Below, one piece after another: positions 10,761 through 22,452 of a stretch of DNA of 64,000 nucleotides. Both the position numbers and the translations under genes were made by a program. The notes under the pieces are model-generated. The model ran no database searches. It was given only the letters and a program-made list of their open reading frames with translations, and was not told the DNA's origin. The stretch spans positions 1,612,001-1,676,000 of the forward strand of contig NC_082410.1 in NCBI RefSeq assembly GCF_004011695.2, read 5' to 3'. This DNA comes from Ascochyta rabiei. Lineage: Eukaryota > Ascomycota > Dothideomycetes > Pleosporales > Didymellaceae. How positions within the stretch are numbered: the stretch's first letter is position 1; the number at the start of each line of letters is the position of its first letter.

Positions 10761-11980
10761 TCACCCTCGTGTCTTCATCTTCTCCAAAATCTTGGCAACC
10801 TGCGGCAAAACCTTCTCTACGTTCTCCGAGATCCTTACGGCCTGCCGCCCGGTGTTGCTTTCCTCGACATCGCTAAAGAACGCCTCCTCTCCCCTTGCAC
10901 CGCCCATGTTCAGTATTCCAATCGGCAGCTTCTGCTCTTTTGCTTTCTTCACTAGCCTCCAAGCCGAGTATGTCGCAAGACTACTCCCAATAACCAGCAG
11001 TCTTCCAGCATCATCAACAGCCTGCTCAGCAGCGACTTTCGTCGCCGCAGGTATACTCTCCCCAAACATGATGACAGCAGGCTTTAGCACACCGCCTTCA
11101 CTGCCGTGTTTCCAGGCGCCATCATCGTCCGTCTCGACCTTGACTACACCACCGTCTGCCTTCCGTGGCGGGGTTTGCAAGCACGTTGGACATGCAGGAT
11201 ATCTAAATGTTGTGTACGGTGCATCTGGTACATCTGCGTCACCGTCTGGGTTTGTCTTCAGTCCCTTCTTTCGCCGTTCGTCCGGATTCTCGGAGTCGAG
11301 AGCCCCTGAAGCAAGCATCTCCTCAAGAAACGTCTTCCAAGCGGGGTTCAGTTTTGCGAGCTGGTCTTGAAAAAGCCGGCGGTCGTACTCGTTTCGACAT
11401 GTTATGCACACGAGGTTGCGCAGGTAGCCGTGGAGCTCGGTCGTGGGAAGGGACGGATGCGCTTGGGGGTGGAAAGAATCTACATCTGAAAGACTGTCAG
11501 CTCACGCGCTTCCACCGCACTGCACCGCACCGACTGAGAACACTTACTCTGCGTGATGACCTTCCCTACGACGCCCAACCGTCCCAAGTCCCCACAAGCC
11601 TCATGCGCTCTGTTCGGCCTCGCCTTGTTCAGATTCGTCCAGCCAAGAAAGCTCCTAGCCCAATACCTCTTCCTCGCCTCGTGGTTCTCGCAGAACTCAT
11701 GGTAGTAAATCGGTCTATATGTCTTGTTTTGCGTATATGTCCCGTTTGGGCCACGATAGTCTGCAAGCCCAGACGCTACACTGATTCCCGCTCCCGTCAA
11801 CAGCAGCGTCTTCCCATGCTTGACTGGACTTGAGCCTCGTAGGTATGGTCTCGAGCTCGATAACGAGGGTGATAGAAAGTCAACAAGTGCAGCGATGGCA
11901 CCAGATGTTGTTGTTGCGCTTGCAGGGATTATCTTAGGGAGGGGTAAGGGATCGGTGTAGGGCACGCGGAGAATGGCCAT
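10761..11980 (-). CDS. Class II sirtuin-family NAD-dependent deacylase, SIRT4-like
   Basis: Two exons (11548-11980, 10761-11485) give 385 residues. The ATG at 11980 yields MAILRVPYTDPLPLPKIIPA, matching my recollection of the start of fungal SIRT4-like proteins; an ATG 15 nt upstream is also possible. NAD-site motifs are LLLTGAGISVASGLADYRG (about residues 59-77) and TQNVDSFH (143-150, rebuilt across the intron). The catalytic His is H163 in TTELHG. Zinc ligands are CITC (171-174) and a later CPTC pair. The stretch between the zinc pairs is unusually long. Further landmarks are VIMFGESIP and VIGSSLATYSAW. Family members remove acyl groups from lysines or transfer ADP-ribose, often in mitochondria. 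A clear cleavable presequence is not obvious, so location is uncertain. Confidence 0.9.
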
Positions 11981-12957
11981 TGCATGCGTGTGCAAGGGTG
12001 TCGGCTTTCTCCTGCCATCATGAGGGGCGTGGAAGGTAATGCATTGATGAGGCGGAGCGCGTTTTCAGTGGTGATGTCAGTGAAAGGGTCCGTGCGAGAT
12101 CTGAGATGCCATGTGGAGACGGGGATCGAGAGCCGCAACGGGCACTATTTTTGGCGTACACATGATTTTGCAGATATGCAGGTACGCTATCGATTCTATA
12201 CCTTGCGTGGGTGAGATATGCGGGAGAAGTCTTGTGACAAGGAAGTGGGCTGTGTACATGTGCGAGGCTGTGCCATGAGATTCTGCAACCGAGCATGAAC
12301 CTGAACTTGAGAATGGTGGGACGAGTTTCGGATAGCGACCTGCACACTACAAGCCACACCTGAGGCTCTCTGGCACTTTGCGACATGTGTGCTACATCTG
12401 TTCGTGGCGACAAGATCTGGCCCAACATAGCCGAGACAAGACAGCACGTGCACTGCATGTATAGGGAAGTGTAGTATCCTTCAACATGGCTCTTTGACTA
12501 ATGTACAAGGACCATACGCAGCGGGTTCTAGGGTATAATGGAATGAACTGAATAGGATTGACAAGAAAGACGCAAAGGTGAAGTAGGTACAGGATTCTAG
12601 AAAATACCTCCTGCGCAAATGAAATAAGGTGCCCGCAGCGACACTTAGAGGATGCAGAGAAACGCGAAGGAATCAAAATCCACAATACATATGTGTACCA
12701 GTGAGCGCGAAGCGAGCGTTCTGTCTTCACTACGGTCCAATGTCGTTTCTCAAGAAACCCATTGCCAGGGCATGAATAGCCGTGCAAAGGCCCGACTGAG
12801 AGAAGAAGAAATGTAGTATGAGCTGGAAAGAAGGAAGAAAATCTAAAAGTCGGTCAAACGCCGAGCGGGAATAACGCCGAGTAAGTCGTGAAGCACGTCT
12901 AGGTGCGATGCTAGGGAGTCATAACGATCGCGGGTTAGGATACCCAGAATGGGAATC
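11981..12957. other. Intergenic between Myb-domain gene and sirtuin gene
   Basis: About 980 bp with the sirtuin promoter and the 3' region of the Myb-type gene. Reading frames on the minus strand are open in places but show no domain, motif or consistent splice chain. I see no gene. Confidence 0.45.
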
Positions 12958-13694
12958 TTAGTTGGAAGGAGGGAACGCAGACTGCGGCTGTGTATGCGCG
13001 TGGGTGTGCGGGTGCACTAGCTGGTGGGAAGCATATTGCATCGAATGCTGATGTAACATAGACTGGATGCTTGGTACCCGCTGCTGCTGAGACGGATAGC
13101 TTCCCGCGTACTGGGGGTATTGAGCCGACGCGACCGGCATTACCATCTCAGTGTGGTGATCGTCTGATTCTTCATCGAAGTCAGAAACGCCTATTGCGCT
13201 GTCTTCGTGGTCGGCGTAAGTACCCTGAAAGCCCTGCTTCTTCGATGCTGACCTAGCAGCCTGCGACAGGTTCTTGAGGCCTTTCTCCATGCACTGGAAG
13301 TTGGGTTAGCAGGTCACTCTGGAATTATGGCAGCAAGACTTACCTTGGTCTCGACCAATTGCCACTTTTCATTGACTCGGGCAGCGAGGAGACTCCACAT
13401 CTCCCGGCGAACGTCCATGTACGCTTGTGCCAGAACGTCCAGTTTGACTCCATCCCATTGCTCGGCATTCATCCTCTCCATCAATCGCTCGTGACGTTTC
13501 CGGCAAGCATTTGGCGACTTGCTTGGAAAGTGCTTTGGCGCAATCTGGTTCCAGTTGAGGCCTTGAGTTCTGGCTTGGATGAGGGCCTCATCGTCTTGCG
13601 CAGACCATGATGAGCTTCGTGTGCTTCCACCAGCTGCCGATGCAGTAGAGATGGAGCTGCGGTGTGCGATTGGGGCCTTCTCCGTCTTAGGCAT
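12958..13694 (-). CDS. Myb/SANT-like DNA-binding protein
   Basis: Two exons (13344-13694, 12958-13293) give 228 residues. The intron has a GTAAGT donor and a TGCTAAC branch site. The start MPKTEKAP was chosen because the sequence upstream turns hydrophobic and unlike a nuclear protein; an ATG 9 nt earlier is equally possible. Residues about 30-75 form a Myb/SANT-type helix set: WSAQDDEALIQARTQGLNW, then QIAPKHFPSKSPNACRKRHE. The motif is of the single-repeat type found in many fungal Myb proteins. The C-terminal third is rich in Gln, His and Ser, with a run of alternating His near the end, as in an activation region. A nuclear regulatory role is inferred; the targets are unknown. Confidence 0.8.
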
Positions 13695-15693
13695 GTTGAT
13701 CATGAAGTAGGAGACAGTAGAAGAGAGGCAATTGATAAGGATGATGACCAGAAGGAGCACAAAGACTGGTAGACAGAAGCGACCGGGGAGTGTATTATGA
13801 TTATGGTAGAGTGGGAGTCGGTCAACGAGAGTGATGGAGCAGGAATGAGAGGTAGGAAACTATCCTGACAATATGAAAACGAAGGAACAGAGGTTCGTAC
13901 CTTGATCTTGGGGGTTATGAGGTTTGGACCAAGGCCATGGTCTTGTGCTTTATACAAGAGCCCAACTTTGAGCCGCAGCCTGTACCTACATCAGAGTGGA
14001 GGCCAATGGGCCGTTCGGAGAATTGTTTGAAACCGATGTGTTTCTGTAATCGCCGGTCACTGAAAGAGGTGCGTACATCTAGGCGAGGAGCAGGCTGACC
14101 ACTCGGCCGCGTCTCCAAGCGCTGTCAAGAAGGGTAAGCAGGCCTCCAAGCTGGCCGGTTTAGCGGCGACGACATTGACACGAGGGCGTGGCACCTGTGA
14201 CGGAAGCGCCTATTTGAGAGCAGTTCCTGAGGCTCTTGATGCGGGTGTAGCTAAGAATAACTATCTGCCGACCAGAAGGGTGTGGTGTGGAGATAGGGCG
14301 GCGGCTCCCTTGCAAGTAAGCGCGCAGTTCTCAACGCTGATACGACCCGCCTATGGGGCCAAAATAGAGATCTTGGCGAACCGCACGAAAGGGTGTTTGC
14401 TGCAAGCTGCATGAGGGTGCTGTAGCCTTCAATACTTCACAGGGCTGAGTCCCCGAGGACTTGCATCCGCACTACGGGCCGCGAATGTGGGAACGCGCCG
14501 TTGGCAACGCCGGCTGACGGCCCTTGAACTCAGACAGCATCAGAGGCATGGAAAGAAGCGACGAGCAAGCGCATCTGTACCGTAGCAACGTGATGGTGAT
14601 TGCGCGACGCATCGCTAAGCGCGCGATATGATGATGGGCGATTCGAGTGGTTGTTTCATGAAACAACATCATCGTAAGCGCCAGGCCCATCTGGCAGCAC
14701 GTGCTTGTTCCCACACATGCACGAACTGCAGTTCTTTCTTCTCTGCCAGACCGTTGCTGTGCCTCCAACTTACAGCACAAAATGCAGCTACTGCCTCACC
14801 AGTCCTTCCAACCCACTCGAGACGCCGTCCTGAACAAGGACAGCAATGATACAGCCTGTGTAACCGCCAGCAGTCGAGGCCTGCATGCTTGCTCTAACGA
14901 TCTTTGCCCCAGACAAGGCCATAATCGACGAGACATTGTCAAGTCGGATTCAAAAGGCTCGGTCCAGGTAGTCAGTGTTACACAAGGCTGCAGTTGTAGT
15001 GCTCCTGCAGCTATTCTTTCTTGCACAGCCTCCGCGACGGCCACCGAGTCCATCTTCTGAGAAGTAAATGGAACAGCATACTAAATGCGTCTCCCACGAA
15101 GGGAGGCCATCTGCATGCTTCTAGTCTAACCCTAGTGAAGGCAGTATGGAGGTCAAGTTGTCTTGAGAAGTTATCTTGAACGAGCCTTGCTCTCCAGGTG
15201 GCCCGCCAAACCACTTCAAGGTTGCTAAAATTGAACCTCAAAGTAATAGTACAACAGCACGACTGGACTCAAGTGGACGGTCACGCGCCTCAGTCAGTAT
15301 TTCATAGTAAACAGACCATCGACCGCCCCAAACATTGCGGTTGGTCGCACAGTCAACAGCTTCAAATGCCGCAGCGGCCGCGGAGGAGCTCCGCAAGGGC
15401 TTCGCAAAAGCCGACGCATGGTGACCTCGACTCCGCCAGTCGTTTTGAACAGAAAGAGATTAGCCGGGAGCTACCCCGATGCCCGCCAGCAACTCGGCCA
15501 TCTCGCCGTTGAGAGAAGAGCATACGCCGAGCACTGCGCTAGTCAGTGCCTCGGAAATCGGAACAGGAGGGGGCATGCTATAGCAATGCATCACGCTCCT
15601 CAAGCCTTGAGCCTGGCTCTTCACCCGTAACCTCAACTTTTTCCTCTTAATACGTCCACGTCTCTTTCTGCAAACACCGTACCCTTGCAAGCG
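13695..15693. other. 2-kb divergent region without a recognisable gene
   Basis: Lies between the Myb-type gene (minus) and the aldolase (plus). Short frames occur on both strands but none has family features. The last 80 bp before the aldolase ATG is pyrimidine-rich, as in many fungal core promoters. No repeat or mobile element is seen. Confidence 0.45.
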
Positions 15694-16578
15694 ATGGCTC
15701 CCGATCTCTCCCAGAACAAGGCTGTTAGGCTGGTCAAGCATGCTGCCGATAACCACTATGCGATTTGCGCAACTTGTTGCTACAACGTTGAAGGGATTCT
15801 GGCTTCAGTAAGAGCCGCAGAGGCCAAACGATCGCCTTTGATTATACAACTTTTCCCATGGGCGGTTCAGTACGCCAACGGTATCCTCGTCCACGCGGCA
15901 CGCGAAGCCGCCGACAACGCCAGCGTACCAGTTGCGCTGCACATGGATCACGCGCAAACACCAGAGATGGTGAAGAGAGCGGCAAACTTCGAGAGAGGGT
16001 TCGATGGCATCATGGTCGACATGTCCCATTACGACGACAACCTAGAGAAGACGGCAGAACTTGTCAAGTACTGCAACGAGCGCGGCATCATCACCGAGGC
16101 GGAGCCCGGGCGCATCGATGGCGGGGAAGACGGAGTGGGGGACTTGTCAGATCTGGGGTTGGAGGCGATCCTCACAACACCGGAGCAGGCCGAAGAATTT
16201 GTTGCCACGGGGATAAACTGGCTGGCTCCCGCTTTCGGCAACGTACATGGCAATTACGGGCCGAAAGGGCCACAGCTGGACTACGAGCGCCTGAAGCGCG
16301 TACACAAGAAAGTTGGCGACCGTGTCAGCCTGGTGCTGCACGGTGCTGGCGCAGAGTGGTTCCAAGAGAAACTGCTGAGGGAATGCATCGATTGCGGCGT
16401 TGCGAAGATGAACATCAACGACGCGTTCAACACCGATTTCACGCGAATTATGCACGAGCAGGCGAGCAAGACACCCATCACCGGGCTGATCGAGAAGGCG
16501 ACGGACGCAATGCAGAAGAGCATCGAGCAGTACATGGACTGGATGGGCTCCTCAGGAATGGCAGACAAGATCCAGTAG
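15694..16578 (+). CDS. Class II (zinc) fructose-bisphosphate aldolase, short type
   Basis: Single exon, 294 residues, starting at the ATG that gives MAPDLSQNKAV. The fold is that of metal-dependent ketose-bisphosphate aldolases. Candidate zinc ligands are His86 (HMDHAQ), His185 (NVHGNYGPKGP) and His216 (LVLHGAGAEW); D85 is the general acid-base position. The signature GRIDGGEDGV corresponds to the conserved GRIGGGEDGV-type loop. The protein is about 65 residues shorter than the glycolytic Fba1 of yeast and closer in size to bacterial GatY/KbaY and Bacillus-type aldolases. A glycolytic or ketose-catabolic role are both open; it may act on tagatose- or fructose-1,6-bisphosphate. Its stop codon lies only 61 bp from that of the Zn2Cys6 gene on the opposite strand. 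Confidence 0.9.
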   Translation: MAPDLSQNKAVRLVKHAADNHYAICATCCYNVEGILASVRAAEAKRSPLIIQLFPWAVQYANGILVHAAREAADNASVPVALHMDHAQTPEMVKRAANFERGFDGIMVDMSHYDDNLEKTAELVKYCNERGIITEAEPGRIDGGEDGVGDLSDLGLEAILTTPEQAEEFVATGINWLAPAFGNVHGNYGPKGPQLDYERLKRVHKKVGDRVSLVLHGAGAEWFQEKLLRECIDCGVAKMNINDAFNTDFTRIMHEQASKTPITGLIEKATDAMQKSIEQYMDWMGSSGMADKIQ

Positions 16579-16639
16579 AGGAGTAGAGGAAGATGTAGAG
16601 GAATATAATCATATGTGCATCTGCCTTAGGCGAAGGGTA

Positions 16640-18809
16640 TCAGAAGTTATCGGTTTGCCAAAAGTCAAGATCTGTCGAAGCCACTTGACCCAGGAATGCT
16701 TCATCCATCCCAAAGCCATATGATCCAATCAAATCATACATGTTATAAGAGTTTTCTATGTCCCCATGGCCAAAGTCAACTGCCGCAATGCCGTTCGGTT
16801 GGTTGGGGTCGTATCCGTGCCCGTGGCCCTGCTGCCCTTGCGGCACATTGTAGGCAGGAAAAGCGTGATCTACCGAGCTTGAGGGTGTTCCCATCATATC
16901 TAGCTGCTTGAGAAGAAGGTTAACACCGTGCACGATGTGTCTGGTAAGATGCTTTTCGCTTAGGTTCTCAGCAACTTTGGCGAGGAACGTCGCCGACCTC
17001 CTTGCAAGAGAAACCACTTGAGCTGTGTTGAAATTGAGACCAAGGCCTATTGGTTCGCCTGCTGACTCTGGCGATCGTACTTGGGCGGCACTTCCCCAAG
17101 TCTTTGCCATTTTGAGTAAGAATGTTGCGCAAAATGCTATCATAGTGTGCGTAAAGATGGGAACCGCAGACATGGCTCTTCGAAGATCAGGTTCTTCGAA
17201 AATGAGTGTGAGTGTACTTGTTGCCGCGGTAATTGCGATGTTAGCGGCTTCGCGCCGGTCGTAGGAAAGCGTCTCCGATGTGACAGCACTTGGTGGTGGT
17301 AGCCCGCGGAGCGCTAGAGAGTTTAACTGGAAACGAGCAAAATGGTAATACAGCACGACACCCTTGGATGGATATGATCCAATGAGCTGACTGTCGACCG
17401 ACCTCGCTTGCCATGCTAGCCTCCATTGTTCAATAGCAAAGTTGAACATGCGCAATCGTTGGAAGTCGGGCTCGGTGAGGGGCTGCTCTGGATCGCTTCC
17501 GTATGCGATGTATGCTTCAGTAAGGATCTTGAAAAGAGTGACCTGCGCGCCCAATCTGATATCGCCTGGTTTGGTCTCGGGGCTGTCGAGAAACTGTTCA
17601 ATGTTCTTAATTGCGATGTCTTCATGGATAATGGGTGGCCGCCCGTATGCAATGCTAAGCTGATGCTCGCAAACATACAGCACATACCACAGGCGGACCT
17701 TATCTCTGTGGTCCTCGTGGCCTCGCATCAGCTTGTGGAACGATTGGTGCAGGTTCATCTCCGTAGCGTTTCGAACAGCTGCGCCCGAGAGTTTCCAGCT
17801 GAGGTTGGACAAATAGAAGGCTGCAAGTAGTAGTGCGCGGATGTCGTCCAGATTTTGGACCCTCGACAAGCAAGCGCTATACGCACCGGACACAAAAACG
17901 CCGTAGCATTTCTCCAGCGCTTCATCTCGACCTGGCGTATGAAGCGCTGCGATTGTGAGAACAACAGCCGTAAGTAATGAAGAGCGTCGGCGAACAGTAT
18001 CCAAAGAGTCGTAGGGGCACAGCACGCCACCCCACAGATAAAATCGAAGACCCTGGAAGTAGTGCCTAAAGAGATCCTCGGCTTCCGGTAATGATATTAC
18101 GCCTTGGGCGATAAAATCTTCAAGCTCTGGATTTCGACCGGGTCTGAATTTGACGTTACTGCGAAGGTTGCGAATCCGCGTCAGATCGTAGAGGCTTCGC
18201 ATTGGGGCTGTAACGAGGTCGGTGTCTTCAACTGAATCACGCTCCACAGAGTTCTCCCTCGTCATGTCCATGGCAATAGGTGGGACAACCATCGCAGTGC
18301 CGTTTTCGTTAACGATATGTCCAGGGCTTACTTTCATGATGGATTCCGATTGCCTCCGCGGCTCTGGTGATGATTCTGGCAGGTCTTTGATGTGGTCCAG
18401 CTCCGGGAGCTTATTGAGTCGTAAGAGTGTTGAAACTGCAGCGCGCAACTGTGCAATCTCCATGGCTGCATTCGCTTTCCATCTGGGCCGATTAGGTTAC
18501 TTGAGATGTCGCCGCACGGCACGAGCAACTCACGAGGCGTCTTCGTCCAAAAGACGTTGGTTCATGTTGTACGGCACGCATTCCGTACCGCTGCGCAGGC
18601 ATTTGGCGCATTTGGCTTCCCCATCAACTGGGTCGCACTTAATCTTGTGCCTCTTACACTCCGCGCCTGTTGTGGAGTCAGTACGTTGCGTGATTGTCGA
18701 TGCCGGACGACCGCTTACAGGCTCGGATCCTGGGGGTGCGCTGGGGGTTGGGACGCTTCCCGTCTTCATGATCGACGTCCTCACTCGGTCGTTTTTGGGG
18801 CTGCGACAT
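16640..18809 (-). CDS. Zn2Cys6 (Gal4-type) transcription factor
   Basis: Three exons (18719-18809, 18534-18666, 16640-18482) give 688 residues. The start MSQPQKRPSEDVDHEDGKRP is followed by a basic stretch. The zinc cluster is split by intron 1 at its first cysteine: RACAECKRHKIKC, then DGEAKCAKCLRSGTEC, giving the six-cysteine pattern at residues 31-60. Restoring that pattern across the intron is strong support for the splice model. A short coiled-coil-like segment (AAMEIAQLRAAVSTLLRLN) follows. Residues about 200-560 match the fungal-specific transcription-factor homology region (YDSLDTVRRRSSLLTAVVLT, AYGRPPIIHEDIAIKNIEQF). The target pathway is unknown. It sits between an aldolase (convergent) and a secreted arabinanase (divergent), which makes local control of carbon use a guess worth testing. 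Confidence 0.9.
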
Positions 18810-20061
18810 CTCTAGGCCATCAGGCATTGATAACAGCAAATTTTACAGATCGTCAGGGGGTTACAAGTCACCGCAGGTACAGGTGGAGTCGTGAACAGAT
18901 GCCATGTGACTGTCAAAGAAAGCGCCACCAATAAGGAAATTGCGTATGGGGAATCTCTCCGCATTTTGCCTAGACCTTGCTAAGTCAACGTGCGGGGGGG
19001 CTAGCTCGTATTTCTAGCGGAGCCGTGTCTTCGATCACGCAACCGTCTCAAACGTCCCGGACGCCTTTACCATCCGCATTGCTCAGTTCCAATATCACAA
19101 GGTTCGTAACACATACCTCTTCTGGGATCAGAATTCACCTAACCTAGCATCTCGCACTCAGTCTGCCCGCACTGTGCAGCTTCACCTGGAATGCGAAAGC
19201 GCACTAAATGCTGTTCGCCATGCTTGTGCTGGAACGTTCACGTGTATGAAAGCAAATTGCTATCCGTAAGCTTCGAACACAGCATTAAAAGGGCAGTGCC
19301 ACTATCATGATATATAGCTGCAGGATAGACATTGCCGAGGCTCCCAAGAAGGTGTCACGCTGTGTCGCCCGGCGGTTCACAGTCCGTTATCCTGCTCTTT
19401 CCGGTCGTCATTCGTGAGCACTCGCGCTTCGGTGCATCTTGTGTAACATGGCCAAGGATCTTCACGACACAGGTACGTGACCAGCTAGATCTGTCTCTTG
19501 TTTCCCCAGCTTTCCACCAACCCTCACACGAGCTTTGAACCATGCCAACCCTCACGGCAACACGCCACTGCCGCTGTCACCTTTTTAGCCAAGGCGCCCA
19601 ACTACAGCGGAAAATTCTAGCCGCAATCGGTAGTGTTATGTACACCCCGCATCTTGCTCACGCTTCGAAGCATTAAGGCTGCGCTAATAGAAACCTTAAT
19701 CTAGTTGGAACCTCCTTAAATACTTGGTCGTGCGTTTCCACCACTCAAAGGCTTCTAAGGAGATCATGGGTTTCTGCTTGAACACCTGTACGACAGCCTT
19801 GACGTATGTACTGCTCTAAACCATCTATTCGAGGGCTGCATTGCTGTCAAAAAAGCTTTGTCCTCGGCGAACACGCGGCGCAAGACGTTGTCTTTGTCGT
19901 TCGCCAGCATGTTTCGAAGTAAGAGAATGACTACATAACATCGTGTTTAAATCCCATAATTCTCATCAAAGTAGCCTGCAATCAAATCACAGCTTGCAAC
20001 GATCACATTCCTCGTTCAGCAGTCCTTGAACAACACTTCTCTCTCTTCCGTTGCTCGCAAC
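18810..20061. promoter_or_regulatory. Divergent upstream region, Zn2Cys6 regulator / arabinanase
   Basis: About 1.25 kb between the two start codons. It contains three GGCTAR hexamers, the motif known for XlnR/AraR-type regulators of hemicellulose genes: GGCTAG at 18999-19004, and on the minus strand GGCTAA at 19585-19590 and GGCTAG at 19617-19622. Two or three would be expected by chance in this length, so they are only suggestive. No gene is seen. Confidence 0.35.
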
Positions 20062-21093
20062 ATGAAGTCTGCTCTGGCTGTATCCGCAGCTCTCTCTGTT
20101 CTATCAGCAACAGCAGACGCCTACACCAACCCGCTATCTTGTAGTGGGACTTGCACAAACGCCCACGACCCCTCCCTCGTTCGTCGCGACGACGGCACCT
20201 ACTACCGCTTCTCCACCGGCGGCAAAGTCGCGGTCCACACCGCGCCCTCAATCCAAGGTCCATGGACGTACAAGGGCGCCGCCCTACCCAACGGCTCTAA
20301 GATCAACAAAGCTGGCAACCAGGATCTCTGGGCCCCAGACGTGATCAAAGTCGGCTCGAAATACTACCTCTACTACTCGGTCTCGGCCTTCGGTGGCCAG
20401 GACTCCGCTGTCGGTGTAGCAACGTCAACGACTATGGATGTGGGCTCCTGGACTGATTTGGGCAGTACTGGTGTGGAATCTGTTGCAGGCAGCAAGTTCA
20501 ACGCCATCGATGGTAATTTGCAGTCCGCGAACGGAAAATTGTACATGAACTTTGGATCTTTCTGGAGCGATCTGTTCCAGATCGAGATGACGGCCACACC
20601 AACCAAGGTGGCAAAAGCAGTCACTGCCGCAACGCAGGTAGCGCTCGTACCAACATCTCCTCAAGCGCAGGAGGCTGCTTTTGGGTACCAGTATGGAAAC
20701 TACTACTACTTGTTCTTCAGTGTAGGGAGCTGCTGTGGTTTCGACACGAGTCGGCCTGCTGCCGGGAAGGAGTACAAGATCCAGGTCTGTCGATCGAGCT
20801 CTGTATCAGGGCCGTTTGTAAGTCCATCGTCAACGTTCTGAGGTGTGAGGGTCATGCTGACTGATGTACAGGTTGACAAGAGCGGCAAGTCTTGCCTCCA
20901 AGGTGGCGGTACCACCGTTCTCGAATCCCACGGCTGGGTCTATGGTCCTGGTGGTCAAGGAATCCTCAGCGATACCTCACTCGGCCCAGTTATCTACTAT
21001 CACTACGTTGATACACGTATCGGATATGCCGACGGCCAGAAGCAGTTCGGTGTCAACAAACTTGACTTTTCGAGTGGGTGGCCGGTCGTGTGA
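20062..21093 (+). CDS. Secreted arabinan endo-1,5-alpha-L-arabinosidase, GH43
   Basis: Two exons (20062-20817, 20872-21093) give 325 residues. A signal peptide [20 protein letters not shown] is followed by the mature start YTNPLSCSG. The GH43 five-bladed propeller is recognisable. The catalytic base is D36 in AHDPSLV, the pKa-modulating Asp is D150 in NAIDGN, and the acid is E204 in [27 protein letters not shown] is the typical blade-2 segment. The length and the SCCGFD segment fit endo-arabinanases of the AbnA type rather than multi-domain arabinofuranosidases. It cleaves alpha-1,5 bonds in arabinan side chains of plant-wall pectin outside the cell. There is no carbohydrate-binding module. 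A Zn2Cys6 regulator is divergently transcribed upstream. Confidence 0.92.
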
Positions 21094-21418
21094 GGCGGCT
21101 ACGGTATTCTCAACTTCGTGCGGTCACGCGCTCTCCTTCTTGTAAATACTCGAAGCACGTTTACGGGCAATATACCACGTCTCAACAAAGGCTATGTTCC
21201 ATGATAAATATGCATTTCGCGTCTCAATGGATATTAATAAGGCCCTCGGTCATCTGGCGGCCAATGTTCAAAGACTGTGACTGAGCAAAATTTGATATCT
21301 TACAGACTAAAGTGCATGCCAAATCACACACTTGGAGCCTTTGTTGTTCTCTCAACTATGGCATTTACCGATCCTTCAGAGCGTGAATTTCCACACGATA
21401 AGTTCTATAGTAGGTCTT
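21094..21418. other. Convergent intergenic region, arabinanase / duplicated-module protein
   Basis: About 325 bp between two stop codons. It is slightly AT-richer than the surrounding genes and holds the two 3' regions. Nothing else is seen. Confidence 0.5.
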
Positions 21419-22452
21419 TTAGGCTTCTTCGTGCATCTTAGACATGGTGGTAGCGGCCACCGCCAGGTCAAGTGCGTCTTCTCCCTTGCTTAGGAACTCT
21501 TCCGTATCCTTGCCCTCTTCAATGCTCGCGACAACCGCGGCCTTACGGTATGCGAGCTTTTGTACATCTTCTTTGTTGAAAAGCTTTGTCGTGTTGCCAT
21601 ACTTGGAATTAGGTTTTGGGAAATGCGGTAGGCAAGCCAAGTCGCTGGGTGTTAGTAAGTAATGCGTTTTACTGTCGGTTTGGTTGATACCGTCTTCTGG
21701 CTCTCCAGAAAGCTTTTTGTCGCCGACGTTGTGTTCTTTCGTATAAGCTGCCCAGTTCTGTTTCGATGTCTTTGGCTTGGGCGTTGCTTCTTTCGCCTGC
21801 TCCTTGGGGGAGTCTTGCGCATCAGGACCATACCTAAGACCGTCAAAATGAATACCATCGCATATCTCAAAAGCTAAACATACTGTTTCTTCCACAATCC
21901 TTCGCCTTTGTCTATGATTTCCCCCTCATCTGTCCAGCCTGCGAGTAGGCCGTACTTCCGGAATGCCACTTTCTTTACATCGTCCTTCAGGAACAACTTT
22001 GTCTGGCCACCGTACTGGTTGGCCTTTTCGAAGTGCTCCAGGGTGACCAACTCGTTCGCCTTCAAGCCGTACTGCTTCTGGGAGTCGGTCTGCGTCACGC
22101 AATCCTCACGTTCGGGTTCGGAGTCAAGCAGTCTGCCGGATACATCGTTCTCTTTGAGCCAATCATCCCACCTCTGCTTCGCCTGCTGTTTCTGTGCCTT
22201 TTTCTCTTGCTTCTTGCTCTTCTCTGCGTACTCAGCTGCGAGTGTCTTAGGTGATTTCTTACGGCGCTTTGGAGCCTTTTCCGCCTCGTCATCAGGCGAT
22301 TGCGAGCGCTTGATACCTTGCTTTGCGGTTGGTTGGGCAGCCTTCATAGTCGACTTCCTCGGCTTCTTCGTGCCAAAGTTGGAGTCGTCTGAGTCTGAAG
22401 TATATTTGACGGGCGCTTTGGCAGCTGCGCGGGCAGAACGTCGACCGGCCAT
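21419..22452 (-). CDS. Basic nuclear-type protein with two copies of an XPA-C-like module
   Basis: Two exons (21884-22452, 21419-21832 plus the first base at 21833) give 327 residues. The first 95 residues are Lys/Arg/Ser-rich with several basic clusters (KRSQSPDDEAEKAPKRRKK), as in nuclear proteins. Two units of about 77 residues follow, at 94-173 and 216-292. Each starts with an aromatic WxxW- or WxxY-type element, then a QTDS element, then a helix-turn segment ending in TKLFLKDDVKKVAFRK (copy 1) or TKLFNKEDVQKLAYRK (copy 2). The core resembles the C-terminal DNA-binding part of XPA/Rad14 (a Y-L-x-x-x-[DE]-L stretch, then a [KR]LF-K-x-x-V segment). The XPA zinc finger is absent. A DNA- or chromatin-related role is inferred from composition and this similarity. 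I know no named family for it. Confidence 0.75.

Noticed and set aside
18999..19622. GGCTAR motifs as XlnR/AraR sites
   Set aside because: Three hits on two strands in 1.25 kb is about what chance gives; not listed as sites on their own.
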